From Bombilactobacillus mellifer (GTDB taxonomy: Bacteria > Bacillota > Bacilli > Lactobacillales > Lactobacillaceae): DNA of 64,000 nucleotides. The position numbers and the translations under genes were made by a program. How positions within the stretch are numbered: position 1 is the first letter of the stretch; every line of letters begins with the position of its first letter. Of the stretch, positions 8,806 through 17,826 are shown piece by piece. The notes under the pieces were generated by a model, which was not told the DNA's origin, did not search any database, and worked only from the letters and a program-made list of their open reading frames with translations. The stretch lies in the NCBI RefSeq assembly GCF_000970795.1, contig NZ_KQ034029.1:289097-353096 (forward strand), written 5' to 3'.

Positions 8806-10074
8806 ATGGGTGGTTTATCAGAAGCTGTTCACGGCATTCTCAATGTAGGACCAAGTGTCATGCTCCCCGTCATCATTTTTATCGTGGGATTGTTTTTCCG
8901 AGTTAGACCGGGCAAATCTTTAACAGCGGGGATTACTGTCGGCATTGGCATGATTGGTATTAATTTGGTGATTAACTTGCTGACTACCAGCGTCGGTCCT
9001 GCGGCCCAAGCAATGGTAAAACGTTTTGGCCTTAATTTAACCGTCATTGATGCTGGTTGGCCGGCGGTATCTGCCGGCAGTTGGGCGCAACCCGTCTCCG
9101 CGATTATGATTCCTATTATTTTAATCATTAATATCGGCATGATCGTAGCTAATCTCACTAAAACCTTAGATATCGATATTTGGAATTACTGGCACATCAT
9201 TGCTGCCGCCTCGACAGCCTTCATTATTACGAAAAGTTGGTGGTTTAGTATTGTGTGCGGCATTATTTATGAAGTTGCCGTCTTATTAATTGCCGATTTC
9301 ACCGCACCGAAAATCGAAGAATATTATGGCCTGGAAGGAATCAGTTTTCCAACAGGTTCCGCAGATGCTTATGGCTTAATCGGCATTCCGATCAGTATGT
9401 TAGTCAGCAAAATTCCGGGAATTAAAAATTTAGATGCTGATCCGGAGACCATCCAAAAACGTTTTGGTGTGTTTGGGGAACCGATGGTCATGGGGATCAT
9501 TATTGGAATTGCTCTAGCAGCCCTCGGTGGTTATAATTTCCCGAATATCTTGAAATTAGGAATGTCGATGGGCGGTGTAATGTTTTTAATGCCTCGTATG
9601 GTGAAGATTTTAATGGAGGGGCTTATTCCTATCCAAGAAGGAGCCCAAAAAGTTTTACAAGAAAAATACGGCAACCGTAAGCTCTACTTAGGGATGGATG
9701 CAGCTTTGTCTACCGGTGCTCCGGCCACTTTGGCTACTGGTTTATTAATGGTGCCAATCACCTTATTTCTAGCGGTCATTCTGCCGGGAAACCGGGTCTT
9801 GCCTTTCGGCGACTTGGCAAGTATTCCCTTTTTCGTAGCCTTAGTGGTTCCAAGTCGTAAAGGTAACATCGTCCATTCAGTTATTTCTTGCACTATTATG
9901 ATGGTTTTCGCTTTATACATGGCCACCGATTTTGCCCCAGTATTGACTCAAATGATGAATGGGATTGTGAAGTTCCCTCATGGTGCTGCCCAAGTTACTA
10001 ACTTAGATACTGGTGGGAATGTGTTGAACTGGTTAATTTTGAAATTTGCTCAAGTACTCAAACCGTTATTCTAA
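8806..10074 (+). CDS. PTS EIIC permease, galactitol type
   Basis: Integral membrane permease of 422 residues, GatC family, with about ten hydrophobic segments and the family segment GWPAVSAGSWAQPVSA (about residues 83-98). It forms the translocation channel, and imported substrate is phosphorylated by the EIIB. AAAGGAG precedes the ATG at good distance. The gene lies between EIIB and the dehydrogenase. GatC-family permeases carry galactitol, arabitol, xylitol or related polyols; the neighbouring arabitol-phosphate-type dehydrogenase favours a pentitol, which is inference. Confidence 0.92.
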   Translation: MGGLSEAVHGILNVGPSVMLPVIIFIVGLFFRVRPGKSLTAGITVGIGMIGINLVINLLTTSVGPAAQAMVKRFGLNLTVIDAGWPAVSAGSWAQPVSAIMIPIILIINIGMIVANLTKTLDIDIWNYWHIIAAASTAFIITKSWWFSIVCGIIYEVAVLLIADFTAPKIEEYYGLEGISFPTGSADAYGLIGIPISMLVSKIPGIKNLDADPETIQKRFGVFGEPMVMGIIIGIALAALGGYNFPNILKLGMSMGGVMFLMPRMVKILMEGLIPIQEGAQKVLQEKYGNRKLYLGMDAALSTGAPATLATGLLMVPITLFLAVILPGNRVLPFGDLASIPFFVALVVPSRKGNIVHSVISCTIMMVFALYMATDFAPVLTQMMNGIVKFPHGAAQVTNLDTGGNVLNWLILKFAQVLKPLF

Positions 10075-10120
10075 AATTCTCAAAAAAGAAATTGATTTAT
10101 AAAAATAGGAGCGATACTGC

Positions 10121-11203
10121 GTGATGGATTTAAAAAATAAATTAATGGATGCTGTCGTCAAAACAGCCGATGGCTATGATCATATGGAATTAAAACAAAT
10201 ACCTGTCCCTCAGCCACAAAAAGATCAGGTTTTAATTAAAACAGCTTATACTGGCATCTGTGGAACGGATATTCACACTTTTAAGGGTGAATATGCCAAT
10301 AGCGTGACACCGTTAGTTTTAGGTCATGAATTTGCCGGCAAAGTGGTGGCCGTAGGAACAGATGTCAAACAGATTCACGTTGGTGATCGCGTTACTAGTG
10401 AGACTACCTTGGCTACCTGTGGACATTGTGAATATTGTCAACGGCACGAATACAACCTCTGCCCGAATCGAACTGGGATTGGAACTAAAGCTAATGGTAG
10501 TATGGCTAATTATGTAATTTCTAGAGAAGAGAGTGTACACCTTTTACCAGATAATGTCAGTTATAAACTAGCTGCCATGTCGGAACCACTAGCTTGTTGT
10601 GTGCACGCGATGTATCAAATGACTCAAGTTAAGTTGCAAGACAAGATCTTGATCATTGGCCCGGGACCGATGGGGCTGCTCTCTTTACAAATTGCTAAAG
10701 AAATTGGTGCTTGGACCATTGTTTCGGGAATTAATAAAGATAACGACCGCTTAAAAATCGCCCAAAAACTGGGGGCCGACGCAATTGTAAATACCCAAGA
10801 AGAAGATTTGCAAAAAGTCGTCGATCAAGCTACTAATGGTCACGGTCTGGATAAAGTCTACGATTGTTCCGGATCCATTCAAGCGGTGAATGCTGCTTTG
10901 CCACTGTTAACTAAAGGTGGCACGATGCAACAAGTAGGTATTTTTGCCAAACCGGTTAATCCCCTAGATGAAAATATTATCATCCAACATGAACTCACCT
11001 ATCATGGCTCACGTTCGCAAAATCCATTAGATTGGCCCGTAGCTGTACATCTGGAAGCCAAAGGGGCGATCAATGCTGAGCAAATGATCACAAAGGTCTT
11101 TCCTTTAGATCATTGGCGGGATGCTTTTCAGGCCATGATGGACGGCAAAGAATTAAAAGTTCTCATCGCCTCTAATCCCGACGATGAAGATTTACAAAAT
11201 TAA
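10121..11203 (+). CDS. Zinc-dependent polyol-phosphate dehydrogenase, D-arabitol-phosphate dehydrogenase-like
   Basis: Medium-chain dehydrogenase of 360 residues. Catalytic zinc ligands are visible as Cys47 (GICGTDIH) and GHE at 68-70. The structural zinc site is the four-cysteine loop CGHCEYCQRHEYNLC. A Rossmann segment GPGPMGLL follows. As I recall it, the sequence resembles arabitol-phosphate dehydrogenase of enterococci (ITGICG, SETTxxTCG and FVQVGLFA-like segments), so it may make xylulose-5- or ribulose-5-phosphate. Galactitol-1-phosphate dehydrogenase is the alternative. GTG at 10121 has AGGAG 9 bases upstream; ATG at 10124 is possible. Last gene of the PTS operon, followed by a terminator. 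Confidence 0.85.
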   Translation: MMDLKNKLMDAVVKTADGYDHMELKQIPVPQPQKDQVLIKTAYTGICGTDIHTFKGEYANSVTPLVLGHEFAGKVVAVGTDVKQIHVGDRVTSETTLATCGHCEYCQRHEYNLCPNRTGIGTKANGSMANYVISREESVHLLPDNVSYKLAAMSEPLACCVHAMYQMTQVKLQDKILIIGPGPMGLLSLQIAKEIGAWTIVSGINKDNDRLKIAQKLGADAIVNTQEEDLQKVVDQATNGHGLDKVYDCSGSIQAVNAALPLLTKGGTMQQVGIFAKPVNPLDENIIIQHELTYHGSRSQNPLDWPVAVHLEAKGAINAEQMITKVFPLDHWRDAFQAMMDGKELKVLIASNPDDEDLQN

Positions 11204-11256
11204 TAAATTATAGCCTCCGTTGCTTCTTCTAGCAAAGCTGCTGTCAAATCTGCCAG

Positions 11257-11290
11257 CCCTAATTTACCGAATGGAAATTAGGGTTTTTTT
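11257..11290 (+). terminator. Terminator of the galactitol-family PTS operon
   Basis: Perfect nine-base arms (11257-11265 and 11275-11283) with a nine-base loop and seven T residues. Confidence 0.85.
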
Positions 11291-11547
11291 GCTGTGCTAT
11301 TAAATAAGCATTAGCGGCTAACACTGGAGCCAACAATTCAGAAATTAATCCAAACCAGAGCGCGCGCGTAATGTCAAGAAGCTACAATGGTCTGAAATCC
11401 TCCTAAATGAATAAAAAGCAGCTGCTACTCCGGTCTTCGACTGAAGTGCCATCACTGGCCACATTAGGAAAAATCAGGCCCGTAATCTGGGAACCTTTTG
11501 CGTTGTTGAAAGAAGTGGGCCTTATAAGCCCGGTTATTTTGAAAATT
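11291..11547. other. Intergenic region with a coding-like remnant
   Basis: No intact gene. On the minus strand an open stretch of about 40 codons (11381 down to 11262) reads like part of a hydrophobic protein (it contains WFGLISELLAPVLAANAYLI) but has no start codon and is preceded by a stop. It may be the tail of a decayed membrane-protein gene. Confidence 0.25.
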
Positions 11548-12438
11548 TTATAAACATAATTGCGTAATCGTTTGGTTAAATTGCTGTGGTTGCTCCCATT
11601 GGGGAAAATGACCCGACTTTTCAAACCAAATCAGTGGAACCGACTGATCCAGCGTATGTACATAGTCTTGTACGAGCGTGGCCGCAACATGATGATCATG
11701 CCGCCCTTCCACAAAACAAACCGGAACTGAGTAGTGTTGGACGGTTTCAAAATTGATCTGCATTAATTCCGGCCATAAAAATTTAATTGATTGCTGCGAA
11801 CCCCGTAGTCGATTAATCAAAGCTGTCAGGGGATAAGCTTTAGCCGTCAGAAAGGGCTTAATTAACATCGCATAATTGGTTTTTCCATATAAAGAGCCCT
11901 GCTGCTGCACAATTTTTTTGGTTAAATACAAACTATCTGAAATCAAGTTATGTTTTAAATCCAACTTTTTTAGTTTCACACCTTGTTGTTTTAAAAACTG
12001 TACTTGTAATTGCAGATTGTGCCGCATATTAATCACTTGACCGACACCAATATACTGTGCTATTAGCTGAGGGTAGCGCTGAATAAAGAGCATGCCCAAC
12101 ACAGAGCCCCAAGAATGCCCAATCAGAATTAATCGTTCCTGATTGAAGCGCTTTAATAAATACTCTACAAAACTATGGATATCCTCGATAAAAGTTGCAA
12201 TTCGCGGCGGTCGGTGTGCGGAAAATTTATAATAGGATAGACCAGCGCCTCTTTGTTCCAGATTAATAAAATTAAAGTGTTCTTCTAAACTCGCATTAAA
12301 TTTTTGGGTTAAGGGAATACAGCTATCACCTGGTCCGCCATGTAAATATAAAATCAAAGGCTTATGTAAACTATCAGGATTGATCGAAAAATAAAGTTGA
12401 ATGTGATTTAAATACACACTCTCAATTATCGAGGTCAT
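11548..12438 (-). CDS. Alpha/beta hydrolase, prolyl aminopeptidase-like
   Basis: Cytoplasmic serine hydrolase of 296 residues. It has the oxyanion-hole motif HGGPG (33-37) and the nucleophile elbow GHSWG with Ser109, both typical of proline iminopeptidases. Near the C-terminus, acidic and histidine segments (EGRHDHH, KSGHFPQWE) supply the rest of the triad. A helical cap lies between. The substrate is uncertain: N-terminal proline peptides are likely, but other small esters or amides are possible. AAGGAG lies 12 bases before the ATG. It is a single gene on the minus strand with no operon partners. Confidence 0.85.
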   Translation of the reverse strand: MTSIIESVYLNHIQLYFSINPDSLHKPLILYLHGGPGDSCIPLTQKFNASLEEHFNFINLEQRGAGLSYYKFSAHRPPRIATFIEDIHSFVEYLLKRFNQERLILIGHSWGSVLGMLFIQRYPQLIAQYIGVGQVINMRHNLQLQVQFLKQQGVKLKKLDLKHNLISDSLYLTKKIVQQQGSLYGKTNYAMLIKPFLTAKAYPLTALINRLRGSQQSIKFLWPELMQINFETVQHYSVPVCFVEGRHDHHVAATLVQDYVHTLDQSVPLIWFEKSGHFPQWEQPQQFNQTITQLCL

Positions 12439-12665
12439 CTGCTTTCTTTACTCCTTCCAATTAGTTTTTAAGAATTATATTATAGCTTCCACAACAAACT
12501 GGCAACGTTAAACCAGCCCCGGAAAAGTAAAATTTTTCCGGTCGACACTTAGGCTCATTCAACTTGTATGTCATCAGTTGGTGCCAGTAACTAGTAGACG
12601 TAAATCAGAAGGCACTATCTAATTATTTTAATTTTTACCGCGCCAGCCAAACAAAGGCATGCAAT

Positions 12666-12694
12666 TTTACAAAGCTTAAAATTTGAAGTATAAT
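12666..12694 (+). promoter_or_regulatory. Predicted promoter of the LepA-like gene
   Basis: TTTACA (12666-12671) and TATAAT (12689-12694) with a 17-base spacer. The start would be near 12701, leaving a leader of about 235 bases before the start codon at 12936. Confidence 0.65.
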
Positions 12695-12771
12695 CCCAAC
12701 GGTTTGTTTGCAGTAAGGAAACCGGCGATTAAGTCTGAATTACTACCAGTCAAAGGCTTGCCCTAACTGCG

Positions 12772-12807
12772 AACTAATAAACGTTGCTTTATCAGGATTA
12801 GTTTTTT
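12772..12807 (+). terminator. Terminator-like hairpin in the LepA-like leader
   Basis: Arms AACTAAT (12772-12778) and ATTAGTT (12797-12803) are followed by a T run. The hairpin lies inside the leader between promoter and gene, so it could act as an attenuator. An upstream hairpin, CGGTTT with AAACCG (about 12700-12724), may compete or help folding. Confidence 0.5.
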
Positions 12808-12840
12808 CAAATCAGCTCACTTATAAAGGAGTGCTCACTA

Positions 12841-12873
12841 ATGGACCATATTATTCTTTTGATCGGCAGATAG
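12841..12873 (+). CDS. Ten-codon leader peptide upstream of the LepA-like gene
   Basis: A tiny frame encoding MDHIILLIGR with the ribosome site AAAGGAG at good distance, placed after the terminator-like hairpin. Ten bases further on, the small inverted repeat CCCTC/GAGGG (12883-12898) precedes the ribosome site of the GTPase gene. The layout resembles leaders that sense ribosome stalling. No homologue is known to me and translation is inferred only from the ribosome site. Confidence 0.45.
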   Translation: MDHIILLIGR

Positions 12874-12935
12874 CCAGTACTACCCTCTAGATGGAGGGCT
12901 GCGATCATCATGACATAACAGGAAGGACAGAGAAA

Positions 12936-14738
12936 ATGGAGTTAACTCACATTCGAAATTTTTCTATTATTGCTCATATTGATCATGGCAAATCCACTCT
13001 GGCTGATCAAATTATGGCGGTCACACAAACCGTTAGTGCCCGCCAACTTTCGGATCAATTACTAGATGATTTAACAGTCGAAAAAAACCACGGCGTTACA
13101 GTCAAAGCACGGACTGCCCGTAATTTATATCAAGCCGACGATGGTCATGTTTATGAGCTTAATTTAATTGATACCCCCGGACATGTAGATTTTAACTATG
13201 AAGTTGAAAAAAGTTTGGCGGCCAGTGATGGAGCGATTCTTCTCGTGGATGCCACTCAAGGAGTCCAAGCTCAAACTGTAGCTAATTTAAGACTAGCTGA
13301 GCAAGCCGGTTTAGTCATTCTTCCGGTCATTAATAAGATTGACAGCGTTAATGCCCAAATTGCTGCCACCGAAAAACAAATTCGACAACTGAATCCCGAG
13401 CTAGCCCAAGCCCCAATTTTACAAATTTCTGCTAAAACCGGCCAAGGTGTTCCCGAAGTTTTGGAAGCCATTGTGCATTATTTGCCGGCTCCGCAAGGCC
13501 AAGTCCAAGCTCCACTCAAGGCACTCATTTTCGATTCGGTCTATGATCCATTTAAGGGAGTTATTGTCAATTTACGGCTTTTCGATGGTCAATTACAACA
13601 AAATGATCAATTACAACTCATGGCTTCACAAAAGACTTTTCATGTGCATGAACTAGGCATCCTCACACCGGATAGGACACCGACCACTACACTCAAGGCC
13701 GGTGATGTAGGATATCTCATAACCGGAATTAAAGATCCCCAACAAGTCCGCGTTGGCGACACTATTACTTCTGTCAACCATCCGACCGCCCAACCTTTTC
13801 CGGGATACCAACCACCCAAACCTACAGTATTTACTGGGTTATACCCGGTCAAAGATTATAAAACGCTCAAAGAAGCCCTACAAAAATTAACTTTAAACGA
13901 TCCCTCTTTTCAAATATCTCCCGAAACTTCGGATGCTTTAGGACCTGGTTTTCGTGGGGGATTCCTGGGTATTTTTCATTTACAAATTATCAAGGAACGT
14001 CTTTTAAATGAATTTGGTGTCGAAGTACTGACGACAGTGCCTAACGTCACTTATCATGTGCATTTGGCTGAAGCAGCGGATCCGAAACAATTCCTCACCG
14101 TGAACAATCCAGTCCGTTTTCCTGATTTTTCGCAAATCAATTATGTAACTGAGCCCATTTTAAGGGCCACGATCGTGACACCGGAAAATACAGTGAACAA
14201 TGTGATGAAATGGACTGAACACTACAAGGGCGTTTTAATGGATATTCAAAATCAGGGTCAATTAATTAAACTCATTTATAAAATTCCATTATCGGAATTA
14301 GACTATAACTTTTTTAGTCGTTTGAAATCTACTTCACACGGCTACGCTAGTCTTTCCACTAAATTTTTAGACTATGAACCGGCCGATGTAGTTCGTTTAG
14401 ATGTTCGGGTCAACTATAGTCGCGTAGATGCTTTGACTTTTATTATTCATCGGCCAGATGCTCCACAATTAACGCAAAAACTAGTTACCAAATTAAAATA
14501 TACGATTCCGCGCCGCTTATACCCTATGCCAGTGCAAGCAGTAGTGGAAGGCAAAGTCCTAGCCCGGGTGGATGTCCCGCCACTGCGAAAGAATGCCGCC
14601 GCCAATAATGAAAAACGGAGTATTTCGAAGAAACAAGCCCTCTTACGTCGACAAAATCTGAATAAACGTCAAGCTGCTCATAATGACATTGAACTACCGC
14701 AAGAAGTATTTAATGCGATTTTAGATTTAGAAGTTTAA
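12936..14738 (+). CDS. LepA/EF4-type translational GTPase, divergent second copy
   Basis: Ribosome-binding GTPase of 600 residues, the normal LepA length. Nucleotide-binding motifs are AHIDHGKST (about 13-21), DTPGH and NKID. The domain order (G domain, beta-barrel, EF-G-like domains III and V, LepA C-terminal domain) is kept. It differs from canonical LepA: the switch segment usually ERERGITIK reads EKNHGVTVK, and the C-terminal stretch usually containing AKCYGGD reads AANNEKRS. Some lactobacilli carry two lepA genes, and this looks like the divergent one. I chose the ATG at 12936 (AGGAAGGA 8 bases upstream) over an in-frame ATG at 12891. Confidence 0.88.
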   Translation: MELTHIRNFSIIAHIDHGKSTLADQIMAVTQTVSARQLSDQLLDDLTVEKNHGVTVKARTARNLYQADDGHVYELNLIDTPGHVDFNYEVEKSLAASDGAILLVDATQGVQAQTVANLRLAEQAGLVILPVINKIDSVNAQIAATEKQIRQLNPELAQAPILQISAKTGQGVPEVLEAIVHYLPAPQGQVQAPLKALIFDSVYDPFKGVIVNLRLFDGQLQQNDQLQLMASQKTFHVHELGILTPDRTPTTTLKAGDVGYLITGIKDPQQVRVGDTITSVNHPTAQPFPGYQPPKPTVFTGLYPVKDYKTLKEALQKLTLNDPSFQISPETSDALGPGFRGGFLGIFHLQIIKERLLNEFGVEVLTTVPNVTYHVHLAEAADPKQFLTVNNPVRFPDFSQINYVTEPILRATIVTPENTVNNVMKWTEHYKGVLMDIQNQGQLIKLIYKIPLSELDYNFFSRLKSTSHGYASLSTKFLDYEPADVVRLDVRVNYSRVDALTFIIHRPDAPQLTQKLVTKLKYTIPRRLYPMPVQAVVEGKVLARVDVPPLRKNAAANNEKRSISKKQALLRRQNLNKRQAAHNDIELPQEVFNAILDLEV

Positions 14739-14822
14739 CCCCGTACGTTTGGGATTACTACAACCAGCTTTGGCACTTTGGAACACAGGCGGGGTTGAAT
14801 ATTTATCCACGTTTGAGCCCAC

Positions 14823-14859
14823 AAAAAAACTATATCTTGAATTTGAGATATAGTTTTTT
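14823..14859. terminator. Bidirectional terminator between convergent genes
   Basis: Perfect eight-base arms (14830-14837 and 14846-14853), extended by an A run on one side and a T run on the other. It serves the LepA-like gene on the plus strand and the choloylglycine-hydrolase-family gene on the minus strand. Confidence 0.85.
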
Positions 14860-14896
14860 ATTACATATCTGATGACTTATTATTTGAAAATTACTA

Positions 14897-15916
14897 CTAG
14901 TCTAGACTGTGCAGATGATCTGATACATCTATAGGTGTAAAGGTTATGGCTTCGCCTTGAGCTTTTAAAGTTTGGGCTGTGAAAGCCAGGCCCCGACAAC
15001 TCTGAACACACAAGCGCCGTTGCGTCAAATCATATCCTGCCCAATAACGAGTACAATCACTGAGGGGATTATCCGCAGCTTCTTTTTCCAAGCCCCGGGG
15101 CACCATGACAGAGCGAAAGACACCATACAATTGATTTAAACCTTGATCAGCTGAAAAAGGATCCAAATGATTGGCTAACATGGTGGCGCGTACAAAGCGC
15201 GAAGGCGCCGTATAATCTCCCGGCAAGCCAAACATACCGTATCCCGTCCCGGCTTCAATCGGTTGAAGTGTTAAATTAGCACTCACTGATTTAGGCTTTT
15301 TAGGATCTAAATTGTCTAAACTGATATAGTTACGAATATTCGTTAAATGCCAATCATATTCGGGACTATTCGTCATGACCCCAATGCTGTCGTACAGTTT
15401 AAATGCTCCATTATCCGTGGGTTCTAATACTACGCCGGCTTTGGTTTCATCGAAAAAGGTATAATGTAAGGGCAATTCCATACTTTGATCACCGCTCACA
15501 GAAGGCTGATCCAACAAAGCATATTCACCGATATGTTCTTTAATATCTGCTACACTTTTAAAATTAGTTAAAACAAAAGTCACAAATTCTTCGCCCAAAA
15601 GCCCCTTTAAATTCCGCTCTTTTAAGGAGTCAGCAGTTGCATGTGTGGCTTCCATTAGGACTTGAACATCACCTGCCAAGCCATGTTCATTGACCCCATC
15701 ATATAAATAAAATGAGTCTCGACCACCGACACCGATGGCCGCATACTTAGCGGTCCAGGGCTCTAATTGACTATCAATACGAACCCCTTGGGGAATATTG
15801 ACAATACTAGTGGCATCTGTTCCCGGATCTTCGCCAAACATGCCCAAATTGAGATCCATCGTGCGACCATAAAAAACCCGACCCTCGGTTGAAGTCAGTG
15901 TAATACTCGTACACAT
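14897..15916 (-). CDS. Choloylglycine hydrolase / penicillin V acylase family enzyme
   Basis: N-terminal-nucleophile amidohydrolase of 339 residues that splits a linear amide bond. The start at 15916 gives Met-Cys-Thr-Ser, so Cys2 becomes the N-terminal nucleophile once Met is removed. GGGAG lies 8 bases upstream of this ATG. Arg18 and Asp21 match the family's catalytic residues. Upstream in-frame ATG and GTG codons would bury the cysteine. The segment NEHGLAGDVQ lacks the GLNF-like signature usual in bile salt hydrolases, so bile salts are not the obvious substrate; penicillin V, acyl-homoserine lactones or N-acyl amino acids are alternatives. Single gene. Confidence 0.85.
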   Translation of the reverse strand: MCTSITLTSTEGRVFYGRTMDLNLGMFGEDPGTDATSIVNIPQGVRIDSQLEPWTAKYAAIGVGGRDSFYLYDGVNEHGLAGDVQVLMEATHATADSLKERNLKGLLGEEFVTFVLTNFKSVADIKEHIGEYALLDQPSVSGDQSMELPLHYTFFDETKAGVVLEPTDNGAFKLYDSIGVMTNSPEYDWHLTNIRNYISLDNLDPKKPKSVSANLTLQPIEAGTGYGMFGLPGDYTAPSRFVRATMLANHLDPFSADQGLNQLYGVFRSVMVPRGLEKEAADNPLSDCTRYWAGYDLTQRRLCVQSCRGLAFTAQTLKAQGEAITFTPIDVSDHLHSLD

Positions 15917-16073
15917 GTACATCACTCCCTTTTAAGATTAGTACCCTCATTATACCAGCTTCTAATTGATTATCTTCCTTATTATGAGAATTAAATAATT
16001 TTTTTAATAGTAAACTCACTTGAACTCATAATTAGAGATTGCAGCTTCTGGCTCCTATCAGTAATTCACAGCT

Positions 16074-17568
16074 TTGGTTGTAGATCACTTTGACAACTGC
16101 TGGAGTTGGTACAAATCCAAATTCTTACAAAAAATGGCGGAGTATCCGGAATTTGCGGGCAGTCAGGCAAGTGACAATTTATTAGTCCATGGTCGTATCT
16201 TTGATGCAGCTCTGTGGAAAATTCTCCGACAAAAAGTTTTAGAACGGACAGATCAAATCGATATTTTATATTCCACTCCTGCCCAACATCTGCTGCAACA
16301 AGCTGATCGGACAATTGTCGGCGTCCAAATTAAACGTGAAGATCGTATGTTGAACGTTTATGCTAAAAACGGTGTTATTTTGACTTTGGGCGGCTTTGAA
16401 ATAATAATACAATGATTCAGGATTATCTGGGTGAACGGGATCTGCTTCCTTATGGTACTTTATACAATAACGGTGATGGTATCAAAATGGCCATTGAAGT
16501 CGGCGCTGACCTCTGGCATATGCAAAATTATGAACCCGGTGGAGTGGCCAACTTTGCCGAACCGCACGGCAGACGTGCACGTAATATTTTAGGCTGGGAT
16601 AATCTTCGCTCAGGTTCGATTATTTCGGTGGGCGACGACTGTACCCGTTTTATTCCAGAAGATGATATTAATCGGCATGGTCATCGCTATAATTATGGAC
16701 TCTGGTGCATTCCTTTAGCCCAACGGCATCCTTATTTAATTTTTGATAACAAACAATATGAAAAGTTAAAAGCGCAACCAGCTGATGATTATCACAATCA
16801 CATTTTAAGTAAGATCATCCAAGCCGCTACCTTGGACCAATTGGCGGAAAAATTCATGTTCAACCGAAAACCTTGCAGCGTACAATTCAAGATTTTAATT
16901 TCTTTGTCCAACAGGGTAAAAATTATCAATATCAGCGTGATCCACAAACCATGACCGCTTTTTCGGATGAGGGACCTTATTATGCTATTGCGCAGCAGCA
17001 TACTATGCTCAATACTCAAGGCGGGCCGCGGCGCAATGCTCATGCGGAAATCTTAGATACCAATCAACAAGTAATTCCGCATTTATACGGTGCGGGAGAA
17101 TTAGGCCATGTCAATGCTAATCAATACAATGGTGGTGGAGATCTCGCTGATTGTTTGATTTTTGGTAAAATTGCGGGAGAAAACGCTGCCCGTCCAAAAA
17201 CTGATCAGGTCAACCTGGATGCTCACACTTCAGCCAGTGTTCATTCAACATCTACACCATTCCCGACTTCCGATGCTAACAAAACGGTAAACTATTCCAC
17301 TGCTGCAAACCAATATTTAGGCGAATCGCTTGATGGCATTGGTGATCAAATCGTAGTTCGGGTGACAGTCGATGAACACAAAAAAATCCAGAACATTGAA
17401 GTGCTGCAATAAAGCGAATCGGAAGATTACGGTCAAAAAGCTTTGTCAGAACTACCTGCACGAATGATTGCGGCTAATACCTATCAAGTGGATAATATTT
17501 CCGGAGCTTCTAGTTCCAGCCGCGCTCTCAAAGAAGCCGTGAAGAATGCTTTAGATAAAATACCTTAA
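16074..17568 (+). pseudogene. Broken flavin-dependent fumarate/urocanate reductase-like gene
   Basis: Three reading frames in sequence make one protein: a FAD-binding/fumarate-reductase-type region (segments LLVHGRIFDAALWKIL, GAGELGHVNANQYNGGGDLADC) followed by an FMN-bind domain (SGASSSS near the end). The N-terminal FAD dinucleotide fold is missing. Single-base losses, each in an A-rich run, shift the frame near 16405 and near 16855. A TAA at 17410-17412 interrupts the FMN-bind domain, after which the frame stays open to 17568. An intact relative would use the respiratory chain or NADH to reduce an organic acid. It is clearly not functional as it stands. Confidence 0.9.
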
Positions 17569-17593
17569 ATCGTTGCTACTCTACTTTGTTGGT

Positions 17594-17621
17594 AAACCAC
17601 GGCCTTTAGTTGTGGTTTTTT
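17594..17621 (+). terminator. Terminator of the broken reductase gene
   Basis: Arms AAACCAC (17594-17600) and GTGGTTT (17612-17618) followed by T residues, about 25 bases after the remnant's final stop codon. Confidence 0.75.
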
Positions 17622-17754
17622 AAATCTGCTTTGAACGTGTTGCATGCAAACTGGAAAGCTATTGGCTCAAAACGGAGCAAGGTTATACAAAATTTTCTGA
17701 ATCAGTGAGGCTTTTTTCGTTCAGAGCTCATTATAGTTTCTTGACATTAGATCT

Positions 17755-17782
17755 AAAAACTCCTCTGCAGCTGCAGAGGAGT
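17755..17782 (-). terminator. Terminator of the SDR gene
   Basis: A perfect 24-base palindrome (17759-17782) followed on the minus strand by a T run, about 45 bases after the SDR stop codon. Confidence 0.8.
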
Positions 17783-17826
17783 TCGTGTAAAAATTTTGCT
17801 TGTCCGCCAATTGTCTACAATAAGGT

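Noticed and set aside
11403-11624. A 73-codon minus-strand frame overlapping the end of the alpha/beta hydrolase
   Set aside because: It starts inside the hydrolase gene in another frame and shows no family features.
14890-15925. Naming the choloylglycine-hydrolase-family gene bile salt hydrolase (bsh)
   Set aside because: Catalytic residues fit the whole superfamily; the bile-salt loop signature is missing.
15807-16314. Two minus-strand frames over the start of the Ntn-hydrolase gene and the broken reductase
   Set aside because: They are shadows of the real genes, without ribosome sites or motifs.
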